Origin: Embiotoca jacksoni
Lineage: Eukaryota > Chordata > Actinopteri > Embiotocidae
DNA: 64,000 bases
Assembly (NCBI GenBank): GCA_022577435.1
Contig: JAKOON010000006.1
Span: 18,319,501-18,383,500 of the forward strand
Direction of reading: 5' to 3'
Shown: piece by piece, positions 37,470-49,745 of the stretch
Position numbering within the stretch: the first letter of the stretch is position 1
Layout of the letters: each line of letters opens with the position of its first letter
Notes under the pieces: generated by a model
Seen by the model: only the letters and a program-made list of their open reading frames with translations
What the model was told of the DNA's origin: nothing
Databases searched by the model: none
Translations under genes and position numbers: made by a program

Positions 37470-38698
37470 GACCACCCCACCCAGTAATCCGGTCTTGATT
37501 CCAGGGGACATATCTGGGATTTAATGCAATTTGTCGAGGAAGGAGGCAGAGAGGGATGAATGATATATTGACTTCTATATAAAAGCAAGGCTGTGGTGGT
37601 AATCTCATTTCAGGATGCTGAGATGAGATTCTGGCCTGTTTTCTCTCCAAGATGATGTGACTTTGGTCCTGACATCATCATGCTGCTGCTGCATTTGTGT
37701 GTCTGTGTGTGAGTGTGAGTGCTTCACGGTCTATGATATGCTGCTGTGATTTTATCTGGAAGCTCAGCTAAAAACTGCATCTCTATTTTTGTGTGCATGG
37801 TGGAGATAAAATCTAAGTATTATTTTTGCTTTCTAAAGTTACTCTTTGCTTTCCTAAATTTGTACATTTGGGGGCTTTTAGAAATAAAACCCTCTCTAGA
37901 GCTTTGCTGGTTTTTAAGATGGTGTAATATTCTACCTACTGTGCTCTATCAGGCGTGCTCTGCTTTTTATGTAAGAAATATTTGAGGAAGGCAGCATCAG
38001 TTCAGAAGATGTGAAAGCAGAATGGGAGGTGGTTGACAAACATGGAGTTTTCAAATACACGTTGTATTCAGAACCTTATTATGCCAAAATCAAATTAAGG
38101 TGTGGTGTTTTCAGTCTCTTTTAAATAAAAAAAACAAAAAACATTTATTATATGCTGATCCCTTTTTTTTTTTCAGCATACAGGATTTGAAGGAAGTTGA
38201 AGGAAACCAGCTCGGCCCTTCCTTTGTGTTCATTCAGGAGCTGGTGATTATGATCAGTCACCACCTCTCCATTCAGCGACCTGTTGTTCTTCAGCGCCGC
38301 AGCTTCATGTACAGGCCTACTGTGAAAATGTCAGTGCACTGTATCCTGCATCCTGGTTAACCCGCCAGTGTCGCCTAGCAACAAGTTACTGTGATTTGTT
38401 TTCATGTGACACTTGAAGTTGTTTAGATTATGTTCATGGATTTACTATGGTTTTCTTTCTTAGGCTTAACCAAACTTTACAGAACTTTTCAATGATTAGG
38501 ACTTTTTTTTTTAATATAATTTCAAATATTTAGCACAGCACGCGTGATTATAGAATTCATAACAATATAATTTCAGTTGGTTAAATAATTCATAAATAAG
38601 GTTCACTTAGTAGCTGGAGATTTAAAGTCAATCACACAATATTTTCCACAGTCATGAAATAGAAGACACTGTCGCCACTTTGTCCATTGTTCTTCTCT
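37470..38698. other. No supported gene
   Basis: At 38162-38177 a T-rich run followed by CAG forms an acceptor-like site and the frame stays open for about 60 codons to 38360. There is no recognisable protein and no paired donor, so it is not called a gene. Confidence 0.45.
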
Positions 38699-39326
38699 TT
38701 TAAACGATCAATAGATTGGATTTTGTGGCATATAGCAGTGAGGTGGCGGATTACAACCAACTGAACATCTCTCATTTTAACCTCCCCTTCCCAGTGTTTA
38801 GGAAAATCTACGCTGGGTGTGAAACCACTGAATGCAAAAGGCCCTCTCCAGAGCCAGGGTTTAGTTTGTTCCTTCTGGGCTACTGTTGAGACATCAAGAC
38901 CCACTCCCACCCTTAGGAGTTTTATCAAAGCCTGCTGGTGTCACAGTGATATGTATAAAGGTGCAAAGTTACAACACCAAAACGACATAGTTATTGAAGG
39001 GTTGATGGTTTGGGTTAAAAATAACGTTACATATGTAAAGGAAGTCAGGTTATGCAATGGGTAAAAGTCCCGTGTTTGATCCATGCAGCCACCCGTGATC
39101 TGCTCCCTTCTTTGTTGCTCTTTATACACCATTAACTTCCTTTTTCAAACTGGGTGGTCAAGAAACCAACGCCAAAGGTCACTGTGTGCGTTTCTCTCTG
39201 ATGCTAATGTGTTTGACAAAACAGCAGTATTTATGGAGATTATACACCATTGAAAACGTAATTGTGAAAATTATATTCCATTTCTGCCAAAAGATCATCC
39301 TAAATCCTACACACTGGACCTTTAAA
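38699..39326 (+). mobile_element. GGTCCAGTGTGTAGG-family repeat, copy 2, with insertion
   Basis: Both ends are present: TTTAAACGATCAATAGATTGG (decayed GGTCCAGTGTGTAGG end) and CCTACACACTGGACCTTTAAA (near-perfect inverted end). Internal blocks GGCGGATTACAACCAACTGA, AAAAGGCCCTCTCCAGAGCC and TATATTCCATTTCTGCCAAA are in order. From about 38915 to 39225 the family sequence is replaced by unrelated DNA, so a second insertion or rearrangement occurred inside it. Confidence 0.7.
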
Positions 39327-39970
39327 TAATAATTACCCACCAATGACACGGTTCCGACATCTGGTCCAAGTAATTCTTGCTCCCAACAAGAACCAACTTT
39401 TCAATTATGAACATATTTATTTTTGGTGGCTCAGCTCTAAATCCGGTTCGGGAGCCAGAACTTTAAGAGCTCTGTGCAGGTCTGCTGAAGAAGATTGTGT
39501 GATGTGACCGAAAGCTCCAGAACTAGAACTGATTATTATTGTCAACGGCTGTTTAAGATCATGAATAATCTTTAAATCTTTAATGTGATTTCAGATTCAT
39601 TTCCTGGTATTTTTTTTTTTTTTTACTCTTCTGTACAGAAAAGTCCAGTCTTATAGTAACGTCGTCATTCAAGTGCACTTGTGCAATGTTGTGTTCCCAA
39701 AAAACTAAAAAGAAGCAGAAGAGGGCGAACTTAGAGAAAATGGAAGTGCCACAATATCATCCTAAAACAACTGATACACCCCCATTTCTACTATCATATG
39801 CTCATCACAGCTTATCATATTTTATTAAACTGACAGGTCATATTAAATTGTAATCTTGGGGAAATCTTCGGTTAAGTCCCACTGCATCGCAGAGCAGAGC
39901 GTTGCCTGCTGCAGCTGAAGAACACTGGAGCAGTCCTCAGCGGCTGACAGCGCTGCTTGTTTGTCCTTAC
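39327..39970. other. No gene seen; intron-like
   Basis: AT-rich with a T15 run near 39609. The last 80 bp (39885-39970), just downstream of the candidate minus-strand exon, are GC-richer (CGCAGAGCAGAGCG, CAGCGGCTGACAGCG). Confidence 0.4.
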
Positions 39971-40015
39971 CCAGGATTCTCTGGGTTGTCATGGTAATGC
40001 ATGTCTGTGGGAGAT
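39971..40015 (-). CDS. Candidate 45-nt exon with strong splice sites
   Basis: On the minus strand CTCCTTATTTCTCTATCCCCCTTAG is a textbook acceptor (written here in context of positions 40040-40016). It is followed by 45 nt and then CTGG|GTAAGGAC, a strong donor (GT at 39970-39969). Two frames are open: one reads MHYHDNPENPG after an ATG with G at -3, the other MTTQRILG after an ATG in ACCATGA context. Either could be the first coding exon after the putative leader exon at 50942. The product is not recognised. Alternatively the conserved-looking core GTTGTCATGGTAAT (39985-39998), one base off an RFX X-box palindrome, could make this a regulatory element rather than an exon. Confidence 0.4.
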
Positions 40016-41588
40016 CTAAGGGGGATAGAGAAATAAGGAGGACGGGAGTCCATCTAACACGGAGCTATTGTGATACATTTAGAGACTCTTTGCCTCGCTT
40101 TTGCTTTGCTTAAGTGTGTGTCATTTTGTTCTTACCTTGGAAGGATGTTGTCTGACCTTTGAAACATTTCTTGTTACAAGTGTGCCTCTATACAGGTTAG
40201 CTGCAGTTTCAATAACGAGTTTATGTTTCACACCTTTGGAGAAAAGTAACAGATTTAAAGGAATATTAACATAAAAACAACACTGAAAAGATGAGTGGAT
40301 CAGTCAATATTTATAAATTCTTGAACTGCACAGTTGGTATGAAGCTACCACCCACAAAAATGGGGAAACAGCCCAAAGGGAACCAAATCCTCTGACAAGC
40401 ACCTTTCAAAAACCAAAGTGTAAAGATGACTTATTATAGTTTAGAAATTGATGGAGTCTTACACCAGTGGTAGCCAGAAATGTACACACTTTGGTGTCTG
40501 AACAGTTACAGCAAATGAGATATGACAGCTTAATTATATCAGCGGATTTTGCCACTTTTGCAAAGCTGGCTGTTTCTGCCTACAGTTTAATATTTACCAG
40601 AGAAACATGACAGTGGTTCAACTTTGGACAAGAGAGCAGTCCAATTGTTCAGAATGTGAAACTATTCCTTTTAATTTCTCCATCAGAAGCGATTCTGGTA
40701 ACAATTAAAAATTGCTTTTATATTCCTGGTTCTGAGCTTTCTGCTTAGAAGCAATGATTTAAAGAAGCTTTCCATCTTTGAGGCCGGATCAGTCGTTCAA
40801 TTATGAGACTGGCGGGTCGGTGAAAAATTAGTTCTGATTGAATGATTAATCAATCTCTGCATTCAATGTAAGACGCTGCTGCTTTTCTTTGTTTGATCAT
40901 TATAAATGTAATATGTTTGGTTCTTTGGACTGTTTTTCAAACAAGTTTGGATCTTTTTCTGATGTTTTGTAAACCACATAACTTATCCATCAATTGGAAA
41001 TAATTTTAAGGTTCGCTGATAAGTAAAATGATCTTTAGTTGAAGCCCTAAACTGGACAACTGCCATTTAAACACTCACAGGGCTGAAGCATGCTTTTACC
41101 TCGTCAGACGAGCTGAAATTAAAAAGTAAACTCTGAAATTGTGTTTAAAGCTCTCTGAATATAACCCATCTGAAAAAGCTTTAAGACAATATGCCACATC
41201 GTGACACACAGCCCAAAAGACAGAAAAGTGACGGTGAGAAAGGGAGGAAATGATAGTGTGAATACAGACAACCATTACAAAGTTATATAAACCTAATACC
41301 GCTTTCATTCACACATTTAACACCCTCAATGCAGAGCATGTCACACTTCCACCACAGAGTATGATGCCAACAGCTGTCAGATATGAACGCTGCAGACATG
41401 AGTCCTTTTCTTTTTTCTGGATCAGCTCTCAAACACATGCACACACTGCATGCACACACACTCACTCCCTCACACACACACCCTGGTACACTCCACTGTG
41501 TCTGCAAGTGAGCTACTAAAACTGGATAAAATGCACAGCGCTCTGGGAAATTAAAGGATTATACCAGGAGAGATATTTAGTTTGTCTC

Positions 41589-41589
<1 letters not shown>
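40016..41589. other. No gene seen; intron-like
   Basis: Ordinary AT-rich sequence with short ORFs only. It would lie within the first intron of the proposed minus-strand gene. Confidence 0.45.
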
Positions 41590-41666
<77 letters not shown>

Positions 41667-41714
41667 CACACACACGCACACACGCACACACACACACACA
41701 CACATACACACACA
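41590..41714. repeat. (CA)n microsatellite, array 1
   Basis: About 125 bp of CA with three CG interruptions and one TA. The interruption order is the same as in array 2. Confidence 0.98.
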
Positions 41715-41851
41715 CCTTCAGACACTATTTCCTGCCGACACACACACACATACACGCGTAGACTATACACTCAAATTGACATATAGCTACATACACAGAT
41801 GACCTCTGACCTCCCTCAAACACTCAGCCATTTAGTAATTCACACAAAACA

Positions 41852-41893
<42 letters not shown>

Positions 41894-41906
41894 CACACAC
41901 ACGCAC

Positions 41907-41948
<42 letters not shown>

Positions 41949-42082
41949 TCAGACACTATTTCCTGCCGACACACACACACATACACGCGTAGACTATACA
42001 CTCAAATTGACATATAGCTACATACACAGATGACCTCTGACCTCCCTCAAACACTCAGCCATTTAGTAATTCACACAAAACA

Positions 42083-42083
<1 letters not shown>
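41660..42083. repeat. 231-bp tandem duplication carrying CA arrays
   Basis: The segment from CCTTCAGACACTATTTCCTGC to CACACAAAACAGACAC is repeated at an offset of 231 bp (41715 and 41946), with no difference seen over roughly 138 bp of non-CA sequence. The preceding CA array with its CG interruptions is duplicated too. This is a recent unequal exchange or slippage event. Confidence 0.92.
41853..41945. repeat. (CA)n microsatellite, array 2
   Basis: About 93 bp of CA with three CG interruptions in the same spacing as array 1. Confidence 0.98.

Positions 42084-42163
<80 letters not shown>
42084..42163. repeat. (CA)n microsatellite, array 3
   Basis: About 80 bp of CA with one CG interruption. 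It follows the second copy of the 231-bp unit. Confidence 0.98.
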
Positions 42164-42167
<4 letters not shown>

Positions 42168-42895
42168 CTCTGCCAAGCACCGGTATTTCCCCCGGTGTTA
42201 CTGAGCGCTAATTGACAAAAGGTTTGTATGGTTTAGCTCCTGCTGTGATTGCCAACTGGCTGATGATAGCTTGTGAATAACTGGAAAACTAAACTGAACA
42301 AAAAGAAGATTACAAAATAATAAAAAATAAACAGGAAGACGCTACAGAAAATTACATAAAAACCAGAAAATCTGTGAAGTGGAAACATTTTTATTGTTTT
42401 ACCATCAAGTACATAAACAGCAGGACCTGCTTTTGTGTTGTTTTTCAGTCGCACTGCATCTGTCTCATATAGTAATTAATCATGCATCAAATTCCCTTAG
42501 AAGACTTGATTTTATAACAAAGATTCAACTGTTTTTTGATTGAGAAACTGTTGAAGTTGACTTGTGTCACAGTTTCACACTCTTTTTTTTTTTCAAATAA
42601 GGGAAACTTTTCCACAATTTGACTTTCCTGTCTGCCACATTGAAAACACTGATGAACAGCAAACAGCACAAATCATAATCAACCTGTTTTAACAATGATT
42701 GCAGGAGTTCTTAAAGTTGTTGAAAATGGAGTTTCAGCCCTAGAAGACTTTTACAGTGGATTTGATGGAAGGTAAAAGTAGTCCTTCATTGTATTGGTCC
42801 CTTTAACTTTAAAAATATACATTTACATTAATATATGTCTTTTATTTTGTTGAATTAATGCATTCCATCTCTCCTCTCCTTCATTGGTGGCATTA

Positions 42896-43180
42896 TCAAA
42901 GTCAGCTTTATTGTCAATCCACCATATGTACAAGACAGAGAGATCGAAATATTGTTTCTCAGTCCCACTTTGTGCAAAATAAAAAGATAAAACAAGAAAA
43001 GTATAAATATGTCACAATAAAAACAATAAAACAGACAACAACCACAGTGACGTTTAACTGCAGTATATATAAGTACAATGTAGTGCAAATACAGGTCCAT
43101 AGTGCCAAAGTTCAGACTTTATGGGGTAAGAGAGAGAGAGGAGAGAGAGTTCAGCATCCTGACAGCCTCATCTGTCTCTT
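42896..43180. repeat. Teleost dispersed repeat (TCAAAGTCAGCTTTATTGTC type)
   Basis: Starts TCAAAGTCAGCTTTATTGTC, then ATATGTACAAGACAGAGAGA, TCGAAATATTGTTTCTC, AGTGCAAATACAGGTCCATA and AGAGAGTTCAGCATCCTGACA. This order matches a common fish repeat known from many teleost genomes. Class uncertain. Confidence 0.6.
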
Positions 43181-44825
43181 ATATGTGAATAAGAACATGA
43201 TTGGTATCTCTTTCATTGTTTATGTTGTTTGGCCCCTTCATCTGTAATTTGTTTTGTTTTTTTCCTTTCAAGATAGTCGATCATTTATTGATTTCATTTT
43301 TTTTCTTCAGATTCAGTCACTTGTTTTAAGAAAAGGAGTTTTTAGGACTCAATAATGTGCATAGATTATGCAGTGTATGGAAGATAGCATCTTTTGACGA
43401 CATTAAGTTATTACTTTAGTTGGTTTTATTGCATGATAATGTCGTTAGAAAAGCTGGTTAAGTATATTGTCACTGTAAATAATAGACAGCTTTATTTCAT
43501 TTCTACCACTGTGATGGTGCAGGTTGACATACAGCACACTGACGCCAACAAACTATTCCACACACTTATATAAACCTATAGTGGAAACGTTGGATTTACA
43601 GAAAGTGTCTAACTCTACTATTCACACGTCTCAAGTTTTTTGATCCTGCAGCAGTATTTCCTCTGAAATTGGTTAAATTTTTTAGGTGCTGTTGATGTTT
43701 TCCTTGTCTTCTTAGAGAGCCCGGGCTTGTTTTTGTGAGCCTGTAAAGCCCACTGAGACACTGAATAGGATATTGGGCTATACAAAGAAACCTGGCTTGA
43801 CGTGACTTGACAGACTGAAACCACAAGAAAGACGATTTTTCTTTTTGTAGATGCCCATTCACACATGTAGCACAAATACACACAAAGTGGCTTCTTCAGT
43901 GGCACAGTGATTCCTTTTGATCCTCTACCACAACCCAAAAATAAAGAAACAAAGAGCTTACTTGCTACTAGATTTGAGGATTTAATGCTGTCCTAATGTT
44001 TGCAGTGTCCTATACAAACCAACCATTATGAACTGTTCACCCTATTAGATACTGTTGCTACATATGCCAAGTTTTCTGTTCCAGCATGGCACATATGCAA
44101 CGATAATGTTGGCAGATTAAGAATTTTTTTGTAAAGAAAAGGGCCCTGGATTTCAGACAAAAGCAGACAAAAGCACTTATCATATTTCTGTTTGATCTTC
44201 TGTCACTGACAGAATTAATCAGCTGCAGCTAGCGAGCTAATTAAGCTAACGGTTGCTCTGTGATTTGACTGAAAAATGCCGGCTGTGGCTCCGACTTTTA
44301 AATATTTCAATCCGACTCATTATAAAACAAGAGCCTTATAAAAGGGGCTTATGTAAATACGTCTTTGAGGCCTCAGTGATATTGTTCTGGAAGACTGGGG
44401 CCACATCTACACCCCCAGCAAAAAGTCAGCAACCTAACCCGCTGATGGTTCATGTAGAACACATGCATTAGTCAGCGCCACACTTGTGAGCCTGTTTTAG
44501 CTCACATTTAAGACCCAACTGTTTCGTTAACTTGTTTGGCCATTTACGGCAACTTAAGAAAACAAGTAGAAGGTGAGCTAGATTTGTGCCACTTAATGTC
44601 ACAAGGTAAAATGTTTTAGGATGAGGGATAACCACCGTGTGTTTGGCAAATGTAACGCTATCAGAGAGTGAGTTTGGCTGGTGTTGCTGGATTGTAAACT
44701 TCCAAATCTAAAAGCAGGACAGTGAAACTAAACTATGATATAGCATCCAGGACCAGCTACCATAAAGTGGGGATATATTGTACTATTGTGAACAAGGCTA
44801 CCTCAATGTAACTTATAACAAAAGA
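43181..44825. other. No gene seen
   Basis: AT-rich sequence with no recognised gene or repeat. Confidence 0.45.
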
Positions 44826-45288
44826 ATGTGACATCACCCATTGGTTTGGGAACTGCTGCTCTGAAGCCTCGAGTTTGACTTTTGGCCGTCACCATGTTGA
44901 TATTTTGAAGGCAGAAGTGACCATATTTGGACGAGATGGGGTAGAGCAAGCAGTGAATTTGACAATCGCATTGGAAACCCAAGAACATAATGCCCCCCAC
45001 CTTTAGCAGGAACCTGACAGCACAACGGGCCTGTCAATCAAACATACGGGCTCCCAAATATACCGCTTTTTGAGGCCTAATATCTAATTAAGGATATGAT
45101 TATTTTCAGGACTGCCAGAAAACTAATGAGAACAAGTGACTTCAGCAAACGACACCATAATGACTCGAGGAGAAAATGCACTGACTTTGTATTTCATGAT
45201 AGAAGTTGAATGGGAGTTTATGGAGCCAGAGTCTTTTTGAAGCCAACCCCAAGTGGTCATCGGTGGTATTTCACTTCAAGCCTACACA
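44826..45288 (+). mobile_element. Family A dispersed repeat, copy 6 (near full length)
   Basis: From ATGTGACATCACCCATTGG to about CTTCAAGCCTACACATT, with the terminal ACAGTCTATGG lost. It keeps TGATTGACAG on the minus strand (45031-45040), TTTTTGAGGCCTAATATC and GCCAGAAAACTAATGAG. The CRE has become TGACATCA. Confidence 0.78.
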
Positions 45289-48200
45289 TTGTTTTAATGA
45301 GTTTTGCTTTGACTTAACCTAACATTGACCTGCCATGCATCTCCGCAATGGTTGCTGAACTGTAACGAACCAATAGTTGTTGGGAGCAAAAACGTGTTTC
45401 ACAGAAAGATCAGTTCCTTGTAAATAAGAACTGAATGCAATGAAGTCTCTGAAGGTTACTGTGGAGTATTTTATTCACATTGTATTTCTATGGCAGAGCC
45501 ACAGACTGTCAACTGGCTATAAAATTAGCTTTTGGGTATTAAATGGACTCACTAATAGTTCTTCAACAGGAGAGTAAAAACATCCAAGGATCAATCAGCG
45601 CCTCAAATATGAAAGTTATCAGAGAAAAGGTAACAGAGAAAATCATCTTCTCCCTTCTTCTCCGTCATCACCTCTGTCAGAGCTGCTCTCAGGATATTTC
45701 AAGCAACAGGAAGGGGATAGAAATGTTGCCCAAACCCAAGAGAAATTTGTCACCAGAGACATGAGAAAAGCAAGAGAGAGATGCCTGAAAGATAAGAGAG
45801 GAGAGGCAAATCAAAAAAACAAACTCCCTTGTTGCTCTCCTGCTGCTGGTATCTTGGGGTTTGCGCGACAGATATTTGTCAGGAAATGGAGGAACAGCCG
45901 ATGAGCTGCTCGCCCATGGAAGGTAATACGATTTCAATAGTCCAGTCACTAGTAGCTAATGGGACAGCCAGAGATTTCGCCTATTAGCCCTGAAGAGCAA
46001 CTCAGAACAGAAGCATCAGAGGGGTTTTCAAGTCTGTGCCAGGCCACAGAGTCTCCAAACTAGCTCTGCCACAGAGACAGTGCTGTCTGGAGAACAGAGG
46101 GCAGGGGTAATGAAAGGGAATAGGGATGACCGGGATGAGTGGAAAACACATCTATTGAACGCTTCCACTCGCTTCCCCAGCCTTTTGTTATGTTTTTTTT
46201 CCCTCTGCCTTTTTCATTTCACCCCTGTGGCATCCCTATCCCCCTCTCCATCTCTCTTTCAGTCTCTATCACCTCTCGCCCTCTTCACCCCTCCTACCCT
46301 GCTCTTTCTTCCTCTCCTCCTCTCAGCATCCACACCGCAATCTCGCCTTGATTTCCAGAGAGGGGTTGGTAGAGCAGCAGCCGGCATACAAACTAGCTGA
46401 CTCAATACACACAACGCCTGCATGAGTAGGGTGTGCGTATCGTGGCGGTATGGAAGGATGGAGGCAGAAAAGGCGTAAGATGAGAGGAAATAGCAGGAGG
46501 GGAGGAAAGGTAGGGGAATTAGAAAGAAAATAAAAAAGAGGTGTGCGGTGTAGGACCTTCGCCGGAGAGTTTAGGTTGATATTAGCTCTAATTCTGGCAC
46601 GCTGGCAACTGCAAGATATGCGTCAGCATATATTAAGCAGCTCATTCATCATTCACGCTATGAACAAGAGGTATGAGGTCACTGTTGGGTTGTCTCACCG
46701 TTTCAAAAAGTAGCGTTGGGGTTAATGAAAGCGGCTCTCAGGAATCCTCACACCGCGGCTCGAGACTCAAAATGATCCTCGTTTTCAAGATAACACGCCG
46801 ATCAAATTTTGATGAGCCTCGTTGGACCGAAGAAGTTGAGGCATCACCTCAGCACAGTGAGAGCATAAACCGATGCCAACAAATTGCCTATGTACAGACT
46901 CTTAAAAAGTCAGTTCACCTCAATACAAAAAGGAATATACCTTGTGGTACCAATGCAGAAACATTTGTCTACTTTGCCAAGGTTTTGAGATTCACTATAG
47001 GATGTCTGCCACTGCCATAATGCAATGAACCCCTCTGAGCAATTTCCCCTGGATCTATCTTCTTCTGACAGGGAGGCTATTTGAGAAAAGAGATGTTAGT
47101 GTTGAATTTTTAAATGCTCTTTTTCAACGGTATGTGCTGTTTCATTCACTCACAGTGTTCTGTACTCTAAAAACGAAGCGCTCGCTCTTCGGGCTGTCGA
47201 TGTTTGGGGTATTTTTGAATTTCAATGTGTGAAGTCTCATTTTGAACCACTCTTGGGTTGTTTTGAGATGTTAGTCAGGTTCTTTTCAAGGATGAAGTGT
47301 ATTTTTCTTAATTTATTCTGTGTTATTCTTGCTTAATATTAAATCTTACCTGGCTCATGTTGTCTGTTAACCTATCTTTGCCAGGACCATCTTAAAAAAA
47401 GACATAATTTAATAACAAATGGAGTAGCATACGTCACATAAGAATAACAAACTGCCCCCCCAACCTTCACTATTTGCATTCTGTGTCTATGTGTCAATAC
47501 TTAAGAGTGTGAGTGTATAAGTTGTAACTTGTAACAATAACTTCCTAATTAAAGTTCCCCAGTGTTTGTGCAATTTTCCTGAAATAACTAGCTTCCTACA
47601 GGGAATATGGTACATTATTAATCCATGTGCCTCCTGTACACCTGCAGTACGCCTGTGTACACGTACATGCCTGTCTGAATCTTTCAATAAGCCCCTCTTA
47701 CCTTTCCTATACAGAGGATTTGTTCACAAAGGTGGTGCATGCTGCTATGTGTTAGCCCTTGATACACAACATCATGTCCTGGGCATGGGTGTATTTCTCA
47801 TGATAAGTAGCCTAATCCAAGATTTCTTTCCAAGCCATTTGCATTCTCATTGTAGTTCGGTGACAACACAGGACATGAATACATGTAATTTCTCAGCAAA
47901 AGCACAGTTAAAAAAAAAAAAAAAAAAAAAAAAAATCTGCATTCAGACTGTGTCAGCATAGAAGTGCCATGTTAACTATTCATGCAGCTTCCACGCCATG
48001 GGGTTGTCCCTCTCAACACAGATCAACATTATGACAGGGGTTACTGCCAGGGCTCTGTGCTCCAACATCCTTAATATGGAAGGCTAGTTCCTGTTGAAAT
48101 ACCTTTGACAAATAACAACTGATGAGAGTTGATTCTAAAATTTAGCCTGGAACTTCCACAATGCTTCATGTTGCTCCGTTGCAGTGGGAAGTCAAGGGGG

Positions 48201-49449
48201 CAAAAAAAAAAAATGCAGTAAATGGATTTGAGAGCACGGAGGGATCTCCCATTACACAGCAGTGCTGCTTTAGTATTCCTGAAGAACTTGCCCCACAGTG
48301 ATGCCTCTAGGTACTCAGATTGTACCACGGATGGATAACTCACTCTTGGGTCTACGGTAAATGATACAACAAGAATAGAAAAAAAAAAAAAAAAAACTGT
48401 ATTACAACTTGAGGTGAAGGTTGAGAGCAGCAACAGTACAGCCAGCACAGACATTAAACCCATCACTATTCATTCATTTTGCACTTGCAGACATTCTGGC
48501 AGTTCCTCTCTAGCAAAGTTGTCACTTTTCATTACAGCTGATTTTTAATGTTGCCACCTGCCTTATTACAGATGTAACCATTACAGTGCCAATGTTTCTG
48601 ACACTTCTGCTGCAGCAGCACAAAAAGCTTTCACTGTGCAGCTGCCTGTAGAGAGTGTTGTTTTGGTTGTATTTAGTAAAGCTTTTAGCTCTCGAGAATT
48701 AGATGGAGCAGGTCAGTAACCACAGGTTTAGGAGTATTTTTTTGCTCCAGCCTGATCAGAAAGTGTTCATCTCCTACAACTCGTGGCACGGGAAGAAATT
48801 GTGCTGCAGCGAGCACTGCAGTACTAATGCAGGATGAAAGCGAGATGAGCGACCTCTAAGATAGTTATCAATGAATTCCCTGGATAACTAAAGACTTCGC
48901 TGTGACAGAGAGATCTCTGGCCTTGAAGAGAGCCGGCCGACCATTTCTCAATCCCAAAAGCATTATTGCCTAAAATGAGTCATTGAAGCTGCTGTACTGG
49001 AACTACCTCATGTCTATTCATGGAGCGAGGAGTGGAGCCCTGCTCAGCTCCCTCTCTCTCTCTCCTTCTATCAATCTCTCTATCTTCCTTTTCTTTCCCC
49101 TTCTCCCTCTATGGCACTCAGCCAACAATTGGAGTCAGTCAGTGGAAAAACTCTGTTAGTAGTCCATGCCCTATGGGACAAAGTGGCAACAACATCCGTT
49201 ACAACAGATAGTGGGGCAGTAGGCAGGAGGCACAGGGCACAGCAGACAAAATTGAACTGGCTGAGTGACTTTGTGTCACACACATGCACTCAGTAGGCAA
49301 CTGTCTTTTAACTGCACATCAACACTGTGCTAACAGGCCTGGGGTTTGGCTGCACAGAGCACATGTAATTAGGTAGTGCTTTCACATTTCAAGCAAAGCT
49401 GTGGTAAACATATAAATAGGAAATGAATCCAAAGAGGTTTTAAAGAAGT
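45289..49449. other. No gene seen; A26 run at 47910-47935
   Basis: Unique sequence with a pyrimidine-rich patch (46160-46330) and poly(A) runs at 47910-47935 and 48378-48396. The block 46560-46660 (GCAAGATATGCGTCAGCATA, TTCATCATTCACGCTATG) has the look of conserved non-coding DNA. ORFs of up to 131 codons (47566-47961, 48071-48466) run into the homopolymers and are not recognised. Confidence 0.45.
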
Positions 49450-49745
49450 TTGGGGCCACCACGACTCCTCAGAGCAGCTTTACTGCACTTTGTACGTGTG
49501 TGAAACTCCACTGGAAGGATGAGAATCATTTTTCCAAAATCTATTCCCAGAGTTTGATGTGTTTTTGATGGCAATGAAAGGCGCCAACACGTCACCGCAT
49601 AATCTGCCTTAGGTGTTCAATTGGGTTGAAATCTGGTGAGTGTGAAGGCCGTAGCATATGATTCACATCATTTCCATGCTCATTAAACCACTCAGTGACC
49701 CGTTGTGCCCTCATAGGGAGAATCCTCATATATTATGCTTCTCCA
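49450..49745 (-). pseudogene. Tc1-type transposase fragment, decayed
   Basis: Read on the minus strand, the DNA encodes RVTEWFNEHGNDVNHM directly followed by LRPSHSPDFNPIEHLRQIMR and then stops. SPDFNPIEHL is the third catalytic block (Glu kept) of a Tc1 transposase. The N-terminal two thirds and both ends of the element are absent. It belongs to a different Tc1 lineage from the element at 16463 because the flanking residues (WFNEHGNDVNHM) do not match it. Confidence 0.75.

Noticed and set aside
36688..37650. 320-codon minus-strand ORF rich in Arg-Glu repeats, and the matching Ser-Leu ORFs on the plus strand
   Set aside because: They are translations of the 534-bp CT/GA tract, which lacks stop codons because of its composition. 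All frames on both strands are open together.
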